This document shows, piece after piece, positions 1 through 7,275 of a stretch of DNA of 21,147 bases; the stretch's first letter is position 1; each line of letters opens with the position of its first letter. The notes below the pieces were generated by a model, which searched no databases, had not been told where the DNA came from, and saw only the letters and a program-made list of their open reading frames with translations. Location of the stretch: contig JAMPGN010000049.1 of assembly GCA_023663915.1 (NCBI GenBank), positions 1-21,147 on the forward strand, read 5' to 3'. This DNA is from Eubacterium sp. GTDB taxonomy: Bacteria; Bacillota_A; Clostridia; Lachnospirales; Lachnospiraceae. The position numbers were made by a program, and so were the translations under genes.

Positions 1-527
1 CTTTTGACGCTGTTGCGAAGAAGTATGGCAAGATAGACATTCTGGTGAACAATGCCGGCGTGTCGGAGAGCACGCCTTTTGCGGATTATACGGAAGAGAC
101 TTTTGCCAAGGTCATGGACTTAAATGTCAAGGGCGTATACAACTGTTCCAAGGCGGCGAGTGAGCACATGATCGATGCGGGAAGCGGCGTGATCTTAAAT
201 ACTTCTTCCATGGTGAGCGTGTATGGGCAGCCTGCGGGAATCGCTTATCCGACATCCAAATTTGCGGTCAATGGATTTACCTTATCCCTCGCTAGGGAGT
301 TAGGACCGAAAGGAGTCCGTGTCAATGCAGTTGCACCCGGCATCACCTACACGGATATGATGCGCAACGTGCCGAAGGAAGTGATCGACCCGATGATCGC
401 GCAGATTCCTCTGCGTCGCATGGGACAGCCGGAGGACATCGCCAACGCATTTGTATTTCTGGCATCAGATATGGCATCTTATATCAGCGGTGAAGTCTTA
501 CATGTGGACGGGCTGGCAAGAACCTAA
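1..527 (+). CDS. SDR family NAD(P)-dependent oxidoreductase (FabG-like), 5' truncated
   Basis: This is the C-terminal part of a short-chain dehydrogenase/reductase. The reading frame is open from the window edge (FDAVAKKYGKIDILVNNAG), so the gene starts outside and the N-terminal TGxxxGxG cofactor loop is not visible. What is visible: the NNAG motif, the catalytic Ser in the NTSSMVSV stretch, the YPTSK active site (YxxxK), the VNAVAPG strand, and a C-terminus (GEVLHVDGLART) typical of FabG-like members. The family reduces or oxidises carbonyl/alcohol groups with NAD(P)(H); the substrate cannot be read from sequence. Only 57 nt separate it from the LysR gene downstream, so the regulator could act on it, although a palindrome and -10-like sequence lie in the gap. 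Identity as an SDR is very secure. A specific role in fatty acid synthesis is only one possibility. Confidence 0.95.
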   Translation, partial: FDAVAKKYGKIDILVNNAGVSESTPFADYTEETFAKVMDLNVKGVYNCSKAASEHMIDAGSGVILNTSSMVSVYGQPAGIAYPTSKFAVNGFTLSLARELGPKGVRVNAVAPGITYTDMMRNVPKEVIDPMIAQIPLRRMGQPEDIANAFVFLASDMASYISGEVLHVDGLART

Positions 528-548
528 GAAAGCGTATATAATGATAAG

Positions 549-565
549 TCTCCTATAATAGGAGA
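549..565. promoter_or_regulatory. 17-bp palindrome containing a TATAAT core, upstream of lysR
   Basis: TCTCCTAT-A-ATAGGAGA is a perfect inverted repeat with 8-base arms around one base. The sequence TATAAT (554-559) lies at its centre and the LysR start codon is 20 nt downstream. A second TATAAT (537-542) lies just upstream. LysR regulators often bind dyads with a T-N11-A core and repress their own gene, so an autoregulatory operator is the natural reading. A short RNA hairpin near the ribosome binding site is the alternative. No good -35 box accompanies the central TATAAT. Confidence 0.45.
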
Positions 566-568
566 GTT

Positions 569-589
569 TGGAGTTATGTAAACTATGAA
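569..589 (+). repeat. 21-base translation leader shared with pdxT (copy 1)
   Basis: The 21 bases from t569 to a589, running from the GGAG ribosome binding site through the ATG of the LysR gene, are identical to 6579-6599 at the start of pdxT. The copy holds GTTATGTAAAC, which is the reverse complement of GTTTACATAAC, the motif repeated elsewhere in this window. Confidence 0.9.
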
Positions 590-1463
590 CAACTTAGAAT
601 ATTACAAAGTATTCTATCATGTGGCGAGAGCGGGAAGCCTGACCGTCGCGGCGAGGGAACTTAACATTTCCCAGCCGGCGGTCAGCCAGTCTATCAGGCA
701 GTTGGAGACGGCTCTGGGTGTGAAACTTTTTACCAGAGCATCGAAAGGCGTGCAGATGACGGGCGAGGGCGACCTGCTCTTTGGCTATGTGGCGAAGGGA
801 TATGAGCAGATCGTGCTCGGCGAACAGAAATTAGAGCAGATGCTGAACCTGGAACTGGGCGAGATCCACATCGGAGCAAGCGACATGACGCTGCAATTTT
901 ACCTGCTCCCGTATCTGGAGCAGTTTCATGAAAAGTACCCGCATATCAAAGTGATGGTCAGCAACGCGCCCACGCCGGAGACGCTTAGGAATTTACAGGA
1001 CAAAAAGATTGATTTCGGGGTGGTCAGCACGCCTTTTGATAATAAAAACGGATTAAAAACGGTGAATGTCCGTGAAATCGAGGACGTTTTTGTGGCAGGA
1101 AGAAAGTTTATCCAGTACAAAAACCGCATGTTGGGCTTGCAGGAATTGGAAAAAATGCCTATTATTTATCTGGAAGGGACTACCAGCACGAGAAGCTACA
1201 TGGACGCACTGTTACAGAAGAACAACGTGTGGATACAGCCAGAGTTTGAGCTTGCCACCAGTGACATGATCGTACAGTTTGCACTGCGCAATCTCGGCGT
1301 GGGATGTGTCGTGCGCGATTTTGCCAGAGTGTATCTGGAGGACGGCAGACTGTTTGAATTGCGTTTTAATACAATCATACCGAAAAGGCATTTCTGTGTG
1401 GTGACGAATCCGAAGAATCTGTTGTCCGCGGCGGCGAGGAATATGCTGGAACTGTTATATTAG
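585..1463 (+). CDS. LysR family transcriptional regulator
   Basis: A complete 292-residue LysR-type regulator, the usual size for the family. Residues 1-60 form the winged helix-turn-helix (EYYKVFYHVARAGSLTVAAR, then SQPAVSQSIRQLE and LGVKLFTR, all hallmark segments). From about residue 90 (GEIHIGASDMTLQFYLLPYL) the periplasmic-binding-like effector domain follows. It acts in the cytoplasm as a DNA-binding regulator whose effector is unknown. The ATG at 585 is preceded by GGAG with suitable spacing. The gene follows an SDR gene on the same strand and a HAD phosphatase gene starts 67 nt after it; either neighbour could be a target. The palindrome at 549-565 is a candidate operator. LysR regulators more often sit divergently from their targets, so the target assignment is weak. 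Confidence 0.95.
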   Translation: MNNLEYYKVFYHVARAGSLTVAARELNISQPAVSQSIRQLETALGVKLFTRASKGVQMTGEGDLLFGYVAKGYEQIVLGEQKLEQMLNLELGEIHIGASDMTLQFYLLPYLEQFHEKYPHIKVMVSNAPTPETLRNLQDKKIDFGVVSTPFDNKNGLKTVNVREIEDVFVAGRKFIQYKNRMLGLQELEKMPIIYLEGTTSTRSYMDALLQKNNVWIQPEFELATSDMIVQFALRNLGVGCVVRDFARVYLEDGRLFELRFNTIIPKRHFCVVTNPKNLLSAAARNMLELLY

Positions 1464-1530
1464 GGCAGTGGTGTGTGGGAGCTATGCTCGTTTTTGGAAA
1501 AATATACAGACGGAGAGGTGTGTCGATCAG

Positions 1531-2136
1531 ATGATTACAACAATTATTTTTGACATCGGAAATGTACTTGCTGATTTTACGTGGAGAGAACATTTTGCAA
1601 GTTTCGGATATGATGATAAGATGGTGGATCGCATCGCCAGGGCGACGGTCAAAAGTCCGATGTGGAATGAAGTGGACAGAGGCGTTATGGAGGCGGAGGA
1701 GCTTATGCAGAAATTCGCATCTTCCGACCCGGAGATCGAGCAGGATATCCGCAAAGTGCTGGCGAATGTTAGGACGATGGTCATCCGCAACGATTATGCC
1801 ATCCCGTGGATCAAGGATTTGAAAAGCAAGGGCTATCGCACACTGTATCTGTCGAATTTCTCCGAGCGGGCAGAGTCAGACTGCGCCGAGGCGCTTGATT
1901 TTATTCCATACATGGATGGCGGAATCCTTTCTTATCAGGAGAAAATCATCAAGCCGATGCCGGAAATTTATCAGTTGTTGATCGACCGTTATCATCTGGT
2001 ACCGGAAGAATGCGTTTTTATGGACGATACGCAGGCGAATCTGACGGGCGCGGAGAAATTCGGGATACACACGATCCATTTTCAGAATCAGACGCAGGCG
2101 ATACATGAGCTGCGTAAGCTGGGAGTAGAGGCATAG
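1531..2136 (+). CDS. HAD family hydrolase (subfamily IA, YihX-like phosphatase)
   Basis: A 201-residue haloacid dehalogenase-superfamily phosphatase. Motif I is FDIGNVLADF with nucleophile Asp8; the usual second Asp is Asn11, as in the YihX/GNVL branch. Motif II is the Ser108 in LYLSNFSE, motif III the Lys in EKIIKPMPEIY (Lys138/Lys141), and motif IV the acidic pair Asp165-Asp166 in CVFMDDTQANL. A small helical cap lies between motifs I and II. YihX-like enzymes hydrolyse sugar phosphates such as glucose 1-phosphate, but substrate cannot be assigned here. The frame is open further upstream to 1468, but the ATG at 1531 follows a GGAGAGG site, and the protein then starts directly at the conserved first strand. 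It probably follows LysR in the same transcript. Confidence 0.9.
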   Translation: MITTIIFDIGNVLADFTWREHFASFGYDDKMVDRIARATVKSPMWNEVDRGVMEAEELMQKFASSDPEIEQDIRKVLANVRTMVIRNDYAIPWIKDLKSKGYRTLYLSNFSERAESDCAEALDFIPYMDGGILSYQEKIIKPMPEIYQLLIDRYHLVPEECVFMDDTQANLTGAEKFGIHTIHFQNQTQAIHELRKLGVEA

Positions 2137-2149
2137 AAGCCATTGCTTC
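2136..2149. terminator. Short hairpin between convergent HAD and fprA genes (weak)
   Basis: GAAGC-CATT-GCTTC is a perfect 5-bp stem with a 4-base loop, spanning the stop of the HAD gene and the 14-nt gap before the fprA stop. It could help separate the convergent transcripts, but it is short and has no T-tract on either strand, so it is not a standard intrinsic terminator. Confidence 0.2.
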
Positions 2150-2150
2150 A

Positions 2151-3308
2151 TCAGCCTTTACATAATTCCTCAGCGAGCGCCTCGATCTGCGCCATGCTTT
2201 CCTCATTTAAGGCAGAGCGGATCTGTACGGCATTCTCTGCAAAAGTAATATTCTTGCAATTTTCTAATTTCATTCTCATAGCCTTAGCAGCCATGGGTGC
2301 CCAGGAGCCATTTTCTATCAGGGCGATTGTGCGGTTCTGGTAATTGCGTTCAACCAGATCGTTGATAAATTCCCTCATAAAAGGAAACATGTCCGTATTG
2401 TAAGTGGTGGTAGCGAGCACCAGCTTGCCATAACGGAAAGCATCTTCCACACATTCTGCTATATCCTCACGGGCAAGGTCAGCTAGGACGACTTTTGGAC
2501 AGCCTTTTTCGGTTAATTTCTTAGCGAGAAGTTCGACGGCAGCCTTGGTGTTGCCGTAAACGGAAGTGTATGCGATCATAACGCCTTCCGATTCCACGCC
2601 GTAAGAGGACCAAGTCTGGTATAAGTTTATATAATATTCCAAGTTCTCTTTTAAGACCGGTCCATGCAACGGACAAATTATTTGAATATCAAGGGCAGCC
2701 GCCTTCTTCAAAAGGTTCTGCACCTGCATACCGTATTTGCCTACGATGCCGAAGTAATAGCGGCGCGCCTCGCACGCCCAGTCCTCGTCAGTGTCCGATG
2801 CTCCGAATTTGCCAAATCCGTCGGCGGAGAAAAGCACTTTGTCAAGGGTGTCATATGTGACCATGACTTCCGGCCAGTGCACCATTGGCGCGGCAACAAA
2901 CTGTAAGGTATGCGCCCCGAGACAGAGCGTGTCCCCTTCCTTAATGATCTGCCGTCTGTCGGCATAGTCCGTGCCGAAAAATTGTTTCATCATGGTGAAT
3001 GCCGGTGCGGAGGCGATAATGTGCGCCTGTGGGTATGCCTTGGCAAAATTGTCAATGTTCGCGGAGTGGTCGGGCTCCATATGCTGTACGATCAGATAGT
3101 CGGGCGTGTGCACTCCGAGGACTTCTTTGAGATGCTGCATCCATTCCTCGCAAAAATGCGCGTCTACGGTGTCCATAACGGCGATTTTTTCGTCCATGAT
3201 TACATAAGAATTGTATGCCATGCCGTTTTCCACGGTGTATTGACCTTCAAAAAGATCGATGTCATGGTCGTTTACGCCTATGTAGTGAATGTCGTTAGTG
3301 ATCTGCAT
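2151..3308 (-). CDS. fprA: FprA family A-type flavoprotein (flavodiiron protein)
   Basis: A 385-residue cytoplasmic flavodiiron protein, which reduces O2 to water (or NO to N2O) and protects anaerobes. Residues 1-240 form the metallo-beta-lactamase-like diiron domain, with ligands visible as H76-x-E78-x-D80-H81 (QHMEPDHSAN), H144 (PMVHWPE), D163 (SADGFGKFGA) and H215 (PLHGPVL). Residues 243-385 form a flavodoxin domain opening with the FMN phosphate loop TSVYGNT. There is no fused rubredoxin or reductase domain, so it should take electrons from separate rubredoxin or similar carriers, as in clostridia. The ATG at 3308 follows AAGGAGACA; a longer upstream frame exists, but this start matches the family N-terminus. 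It has its own promoter, with -10 at 3408..3403. Confidence 0.96.
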   Translation of the reverse strand: MQITNDIHYIGVNDHDIDLFEGQYTVENGMAYNSYVIMDEKIAVMDTVDAHFCEEWMQHLKEVLGVHTPDYLIVQHMEPDHSANIDNFAKAYPQAHIIASAPAFTMMKQFFGTDYADRRQIIKEGDTLCLGAHTLQFVAAPMVHWPEVMVTYDTLDKVLFSADGFGKFGASDTDEDWACEARRYYFGIVGKYGMQVQNLLKKAAALDIQIICPLHGPVLKENLEYYINLYQTWSSYGVESEGVMIAYTSVYGNTKAAVELLAKKLTEKGCPKVVLADLAREDIAECVEDAFRYGKLVLATTTYNTDMFPFMREFINDLVERNYQNRTIALIENGSWAPMAAKAMRMKLENCKNITFAENAVQIRSALNEESMAQIEALAEELCKG

Positions 3309-3402
3309 GATATGTCTCCTTCTTTCTAACTTGTTTTCTGGGTTGGATTCGAGTGTAAAAAGCTCTTTTGACACCCGAATCAAGGTTGTATAATGCTATA
3401 CT

Positions 3403-3431
3403 AGTATAACGCCATTTTAGAGGATTGACAA
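3403..3431 (-). promoter_or_regulatory. Predicted sigma-A promoter of fprA
   Basis: On the minus strand, TTGTCA (3431..3426), a 17-base spacer and TATACT (3408..3403) form a near-consensus promoter about 95 nt before the fprA start. On the plus strand of the same region, TTGACA (3368-3373) and TATAAT (3389-3394) occur with a short 15-base spacer and might also contribute rightward transcription. Confidence 0.65.
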
Positions 3432-3469
3432 TATTTTCTGAGTTTGTCACACGAAGTATATACAAATTA

Positions 3470-3498
3470 TTTTGTAAATGATAAAAATGTAATATACT
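3470..3498 (+). promoter_or_regulatory. Predicted promoter of tcdA
   Basis: TATACT (3493-3498) is a good -10 box, about 50 nt before the tcdA ATG. The matching -35 at a 17-base spacing is TTTTGT (3470-3475), which is weak. The region is AT-rich, as expected upstream of a gene that diverges from fprA. Confidence 0.4.
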
Positions 3499-3548
3499 GT
3501 TCTTATTGAAGTTTAGAAGTATGAAGAAAAAAGGAAACGAGGGAAACC

Positions 3549-4331
3549 ATGTCAGAACAATTTTCCAGAACAGAACTTTTATTAGGCAAAGAGGCGATGG
3601 ACAGGCTGGCGCGTTCGCGCGTGGCGGTGTTTGGCGTAGGCGGTGTGGGCGGTTATGTGTGCGAGGCGTTGGCACGCAGCGGCGTTGGCGCTTTTGATCT
3701 GGTTGACAATGACAAAGTATGCCTGTCCAACATTAACCGTCAGATCATCGCGACGCACAGGACGGTAGGCAGGTATAAGACAGAGGTGATGCGGGAGCGC
3801 ATTCTGGAGATTAACCCGGCGGCAGTGGTGCGCGTGCATGAATGTTTTTTCCTGCCGGAAAATGCGGGACAGTTTCCATTTGAAGAATATGATTATGTGG
3901 TGGACGCGGTGGATACCGTGACGGCGAAGATCGAGCTGGTTCTGCGCGCGCAGGAAAAAGGAGTTCCCATCATCAGCAGCATGGGTGCGGGGAATAAGCT
4001 GGACGCGGGCGCATTCCGGGTGGCGGATCTTTATGAGACGAAGGTATGTCCGCTTGCGAAGGTGATGCGCCGGGAACTGAGAAAGAGAAATGTGGAACAT
4101 TTGAAGGTCGTATATTCGGAAGAAGAGCCGCGTAAGCCGCTCGCGGGCTGCGCTGGACAGGCAGAAACTGCCGGGCAGTCGGATAATGCGGCAGAAGACA
4201 GCGGCAACACAGTGGGGAACGCCGGCGGCACGATGCGCAGGGCGGTTCCGGGCAGTGTGGCTTTTGTGCCTTCCGTGGCAGGGCTGATGATTGCGGGGGA
4301 AGTGGTGAAGGATTTGACAGGAAAGCTATAG
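3549..4331 (+). CDS. tcdA: tRNA threonylcarbamoyladenosine dehydratase (TcdA/CsdL, ThiF-HesA family)
   Basis: This E1-like enzyme of 260 residues uses ATP to cyclise the t6A base at position 37 of ANN-decoding tRNAs to ct6A. Evidence: the nucleotide-binding loop GVGGVGG (29-35), LVDNDKVCLSNINRQ (51-65), the DAVDT segment, SSMGAGNKLD, and the C-terminal VPGSVAFVPSVAGLMIAGEV, a TcdA signature that separates it from ThiF and MoeB. The ATG at 3549 follows an AAAGGAAACGAGGG purine tract. An odd feature is a low-complexity Ala/Gly/Asn/Glu segment at about residues 199-231, between EEEPRKPL and the C-terminal helix, where relatives have a shorter linker. The last 6 bp overlap the tail of the convergent Rpn gene. 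Confidence 0.93.
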   Translation: MSEQFSRTELLLGKEAMDRLARSRVAVFGVGGVGGYVCEALARSGVGAFDLVDNDKVCLSNINRQIIATHRTVGRYKTEVMRERILEINPAAVVRVHECFFLPENAGQFPFEEYDYVVDAVDTVTAKIELVLRAQEKGVPIISSMGAGNKLDAGAFRVADLYETKVCPLAKVMRRELRKRNVEHLKVVYSEEEPRKPLAGCAGQAETAGQSDNAAEDSGNTVGNAGGTMRRAVPGSVAFVPSVAGLMIAGEVVKDLTGKL

Positions 4332-5213
4332 TCCTTTTCCTTGAGCCTGCATTTTTAATTTTTCATTTTCTGCAAGGAGCAGCTTGATTTGAGCGTCTTT
4401 TTCGGCAATGGTTTGATCGCGTTTGGCAATGGCACGTTCGTAACTGCGCAGGTCTTCGTAATATTCCTCGCGGTCGCGGCACTGCTTGCGGATCATTTCA
4501 TCGGCGCTCATCCGATAAATGGTTTTGGATGCTTCGTTTAAATATTCGTCTTTCGATGCTAACATTTTGAGTTCCTCCCAAGTGGCGGCTTTAAAAAGAG
4601 CAGCCCAGTAATCGAGGTGATATTGTCTGTCTTCTTCGGTTGCCAGATCTATGCGAGATAAGTTTACCACATTCAGAGTAATGCTGTCATTATATATTTG
4701 ATGATTTTTTATGTTTATCAGTTTGTATGTGGCATAAAATTCAAGATAATCAGCAAACAGGGTATAGTCCATGAAACCGATATGTATGGCGGATTTTGCT
4801 TCCTCGTAATCTTGGCCGTGGTTGAGGCTGTCGAAGGAACGGCATAGGTACATGACAGAACGTTTGTGCCAGTTCAATCTGTTTGCGACCTGCATTTCAA
4901 GATTAATCAGAGTATTGTTATTTAAGAGAACATTGATATCCAGCCGAAATTCTTTGCTTTCGATCGATTTACCCAGAACAATGGGATTCATGATTTCGAC
5001 AGAGGAGATCTCCGACTCGGTAAGATGAAGCAGGGAACAGATCAGACCGCGAAGGACTTTGTTGTTGGATTGCAGGACAGCACGAAACATATAGTCGTTG
5101 GTCATATTATAGGGGATTTTGCCGCGAGCATTTTGAAAATTTGTGTCAATGTCATAGATGGCAGAGTGTGATTGATTGTTTGAGATGCTGTGGCCGTTTT
5201 GATTTGTTTTCAT
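4326..5213 (-). CDS. Rpn family recombination-promoting nuclease / putative transposase (PD-(D/E)XK)
   Basis: A 295-residue protein of the Rpn/PDDEXK_2 family. The N-terminal nuclease core shows NDYMFRAVLQSN (39-50), then the predicted active-site strands RLDINV (Asp92) and INLEMQ (Glu106-x-Gln108), the ExQ variant usual in this family. Residues about 240-290 form a charged coiled coil (AKRDQTIAEKDAQIKLLL). Family members are DNA endonucleases linked to RecA-independent recombination; many are annotated as transposases without proof of mobility. The ATG at 5213 follows AAAGGAAA; the frame extends upstream, but without a better site. The surrounding DNA is more AT-rich than its neighbours, and the gene sits backwards between housekeeping genes, which suggests acquisition. 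No terminal repeats or target duplications were seen. Confidence 0.88.
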   Translation of the reverse strand: MKTNQNGHSISNNQSHSAIYDIDTNFQNARGKIPYNMTNDYMFRAVLQSNNKVLRGLICSLLHLTESEISSVEIMNPIVLGKSIESKEFRLDINVLLNNNTLINLEMQVANRLNWHKRSVMYLCRSFDSLNHGQDYEEAKSAIHIGFMDYTLFADYLEFYATYKLINIKNHQIYNDSITLNVVNLSRIDLATEEDRQYHLDYWAALFKAATWEELKMLASKDEYLNEASKTIYRMSADEMIRKQCRDREEYYEDLRSYERAIAKRDQTIAEKDAQIKLLLAENEKLKMQAQGKGL

Positions 5214-5422
5214 AGATGTGTTTCCTTTCGTATAAAAAGCGACAGGGTAATATCCCCGAAGATATTGTAGAATGAAAAGATTTGTAAAAGATTTTCGATG
5301 TATCAACCATATAAGCTATGTAATAGATATATCATAAAGCAACTGGAAATACAAACCCCTTTTCACGATGGAACTGTAGAAAAATTATGAACGCAATATC
5401 GATAAGTGCAATTTAGAATCTA

Positions 5423-5451
5423 CATATAGTATTAAAAAGATATATATTCAA
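5423..5451 (-). promoter_or_regulatory. Candidate leftward promoter toward the Rpn gene
   Basis: On the minus strand, TTGAAT (5451..5446), a 17-base spacer and TATATG (5428..5423). The AT-rich context makes chance matches likely. It would leave a leader of about 200 nt before the Rpn start. Confidence 0.3.
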
Positions 5452-5453
5452 AA

Positions 5454-5477
5454 CACAATACAAAATATTGTATTGTG
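5454..5477. repeat. Perfect 10-bp inverted repeat between candidate divergent promoters
   Basis: CACAATACAA-AATA-TTGTATTGTG: two perfect 10-base arms with a 4-base loop. It lies between the -35 boxes of the leftward and rightward candidate promoters, overlapping the rightward one. It is too AT-rich and lacks a T-tract, so it is not a good terminator. A dimeric repressor operator is the better reading. Confidence 0.55.
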
Positions 5478-5497
5478 CACTTTTAAATTCATATATG
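5468..5497 (+). promoter_or_regulatory. Candidate rightward promoter toward pdxS
   Basis: TTGTAT (5468-5473), an 18-base spacer and TATATG (5492-5497). The -35 box lies inside the right arm of the inverted repeat at 5454-5477. The leader to pdxS would be about 175 nt. AT-richness keeps confidence low. Confidence 0.3.
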
Positions 5498-5679
5498 GCT
5501 TTCTATTTTTCCAAAAACCCCATTCAAAAAAACTGGCACCCACAAAAATATCAAAACTGGATATTCCACAAATGCCAATATGCTGATATATTTCCTAATA
5601 ATCCCTATGTGCTATCCGGAGGCGCAGATCATAGATGGGATTTGTAGGACAGAATATCATAAGGAGGCATTGTAAGCGG

Positions 5680-6555
5680 ATGAGTGAAGAAAGATATGCA
5701 TTAAACAAACAGTTGGCGCAGATGCTTAAGGGCGGCGTGATCATGGACGTGACCACACCTAAGCAGGCGAAGATCGCGGAGGAGGCGGGTGCGTGTGCGG
5801 TCATGGCATTAGAGCGGATTCCGGCGGATATCCGTGCGGCGGGCGGCGTGTCCAGAATGAGCGATCCGAAAATGATCAAGGGCATTCAGGCGGCAGTTTC
5901 CATCCCTGTGATGGCGAAATGCCGGATCGGTCATTTCGTGGAGGCACAGATTTTGGAGGCGATCGAGATTGATTATATCGATGAGAGCGAAGTGCTCTCT
6001 CCGGCGGATGATGTCTACCATATCGATAAGCGCAAGTTTAAAGTGCCTTTTGTGTGTGGGGCGGAAGATTTAGGGGAGGCGCTGCGACGGATTAACGAAG
6101 GCGCTTCGATGATACGGACGAAAGGCGAGCCGGGTACAGGCGACGTGGTACAGGCGGTGCGCCATATGCGTAGAATGAATAGTGAGATCGCAAAAATCAC
6201 GGCAATGAGGGAAGACGAACTGTTTGAGGAGGCAAAACAACTTGCCGTCCCTTATGAGTTGATTGCCTATGTCCATGACAATGGCAGACTGCCGGTGGTG
6301 AATTTTGCAGCGGGCGGTGTGGCTACCCCAGCGGATGCGGCGCTGATGATGCAGCTTGGCGCGGAAGGCGTGTTTGTAGGATCGGGCATTTTTAAGTCTG
6401 GCAATCCGGCAAAAAGGGCGGCGGCAATCGTAAAAGCGGTGACGAACTATCAGGACAGTAAGCTGATTGCAGAGTTATCCGAAGATTTAGGAGAAGCCAT
6501 GGTCGGAATCAACGAACAGGAGATCGAGCTTTTGATGGCAGAGAGAGGAAAGTAA
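5680..6555 (+). CDS. pdxS: Pyridoxal 5'-phosphate synthase lyase subunit PdxS
   Basis: PdxS condenses ribose 5-phosphate (or ribulose 5-phosphate), glyceraldehyde 3-phosphate and ammonia to make PLP in the DXP-independent route. The 291-residue TIM-barrel protein has the family length. Visible catalytic residues are Asp23 in [10 protein letters not shown], Lys80 in VMAKCRIGH (Schiff base with the pentose) and Lys148 in [10 protein letters not shown], plus the phosphate-binding [15 protein letters not shown] and GVFVGSGIF segments. The ATG at 5680 follows AAGGAGG at 12 nt; an in-frame ATG at 5635 would add an unconserved extension. pdxT starts 39 nt downstream, so both subunits are made together and form the usual dodecameric complex, with ammonia channelled from PdxT. 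Confidence 0.98.
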   Translation: MSEERYALNKQLAQMLKGGVIMDVTTPKQAKIAEEAGACAVMALERIPADIRAAGGVSRMSDPKMIKGIQAAVSIPVMAKCRIGHFVEAQILEAIEIDYIDESEVLSPADDVYHIDKRKFKVPFVCGAEDLGEALRRINEGASMIRTKGEPGTGDVVQAVRHMRRMNSEIAKITAMREDELFEEAKQLAVPYELIAYVHDNGRLPVVNFAAGGVATPADAALMMQLGAEGVFVGSGIFKSGNPAKRAAAIVKAVTNYQDSKLIAELSEDLGEAMVGINEQEIELLMAERGK

Positions 6556-6578
6556 GCGATGTTCCGAAATGACAGAAA

Positions 6579-6599
6579 TGGAGTTATGTAAACTATGAA
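6579..6599 (+). repeat. 21-base translation leader shared with the LysR gene (copy 2)
   Basis: Identical base for base to 569-589, covering GGAG, an 11-base spacer with GTTATGTAAAC overlap, the ATG and the next two bases. The genes it precedes (pdxT and a LysR gene) are not homologous, so the match is not explained by gene duplication. Confidence 0.9.
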
Positions 6600-7182
6600 A
6601 GTAGCAGTATTGGCAGTACAGGGCGCTTTTGCGGAGCACATGGATAAGTTAAAAAAATTGGGTGTGGACGGTATCGAACTGAGGCAGGCGTCGGATTTGG
6701 AACAGGATTTTGACGGACTGATCCTGCCCGGCGGGGAAAGTACCGTTCAAGGCAAACTATTGCGGGAACTTTATATGTTGGAACCTCTTAAGAACAGAAT
6801 GGAGCAGGGGCTTCCGGTTCTCGCAACATGCGCGGGAATGATTCTGCTGGCGCAGGAGATCAGCAACGACAACCACGTTTATTTCGGAACACTGCCGGTG
6901 CGCGTACAGCGTAATGCTTACGGAAGACAGCTTGGCAGTTTTCATACCGAGCAGGAATTTGCGGGAATCGGCAGAGTGCCTATGACTTTTATTCGCGCAC
7001 CTTATGTTGAGGAGGTGTTTATGGCGAAGAAAGATGCACAGATTCTTGCCTGCGTGGATGACCGGATCGTAGCGGTGCGAAGCGGGAATCAGATTGGTGT
7101 CGCCTTTCACCCGGAACTGGACGACGATGATCGGATACATGAGATGTTTCTCAAAATGTGTACTGTGCCTATTAGAAAATAA
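6595..7182 (+). CDS. pdxT: Pyridoxal 5'-phosphate synthase glutaminase subunit PdxT
   Basis: PdxT hydrolyses glutamine and passes ammonia to PdxS. The 195-residue class I glutamine amidotransferase shows the N-terminal VAVLAVQGAFAEH, the oxyanion segment LPGGEST (44-50), nucleophile Cys79 in ATCAGM, and the His172/Glu174 pair in GVAFHPELDDD, completing the triad. The RNAYGRQLGSF segment is also characteristic. It lies 39 nt after pdxS. Its translation leader is the 21-base sequence also found before the LysR gene. No terminator is evident after the gene; the next gene has its own likely promoter. Confidence 0.98.
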   Translation: MKVAVLAVQGAFAEHMDKLKKLGVDGIELRQASDLEQDFDGLILPGGESTVQGKLLRELYMLEPLKNRMEQGLPVLATCAGMILLAQEISNDNHVYFGTLPVRVQRNAYGRQLGSFHTEQEFAGIGRVPMTFIRAPYVEEVFMAKKDAQILACVDDRIVAVRSGNQIGVAFHPELDDDDRIHEMFLKMCTVPIRK

Positions 7183-7211
7183 AGAAATCAAGAAATGGTC
7201 AATTATGGCTG

Positions 7212-7241
7212 TTGCGGCAGCAGGCGGATTTATAGTATACT
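7212..7241 (+). promoter_or_regulatory. Predicted promoter of the acyltransferase gene
   Basis: TTGCGG (7212-7217), an 18-base spacer and TATACT (7236-7241), 35 nt before the TTG start at 7276. Confidence 0.45.
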
Positions 7242-7275
7242 GAAAGTAAGTTATACGTGACTAAGGAGAAAAAAA

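Larger units (their letters stand above)
5214..5679. other. AT-rich intergenic region between the Rpn gene and pdxS
   Basis: This 466-nt gap holds no convincing gene. It contains many A/T runs, a strong inverted repeat (5454-5477), candidate promoters pointing both ways, and the pdxS ribosome binding site AAGGAGG (5661-5667). Confidence 0.7.

Noticed and set aside
2910..3329. Plus-strand ORF of 139 codons within fprA
   Set aside because: Lies entirely opposite the well-conserved fprA frame, and its product has no recognisable domain.
3582..4100. Minus-strand ORF of 172 codons within tcdA
   Set aside because: Antisense shadow; histidine- and arginine-rich product typical of reverse-frame reading of a conserved gene.
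4326..5679. Rpn gene region as a complete insertion sequence
   Set aside because: No terminal inverted repeats or target-site duplication flank the gene, and the family name 'transposase' is historical.
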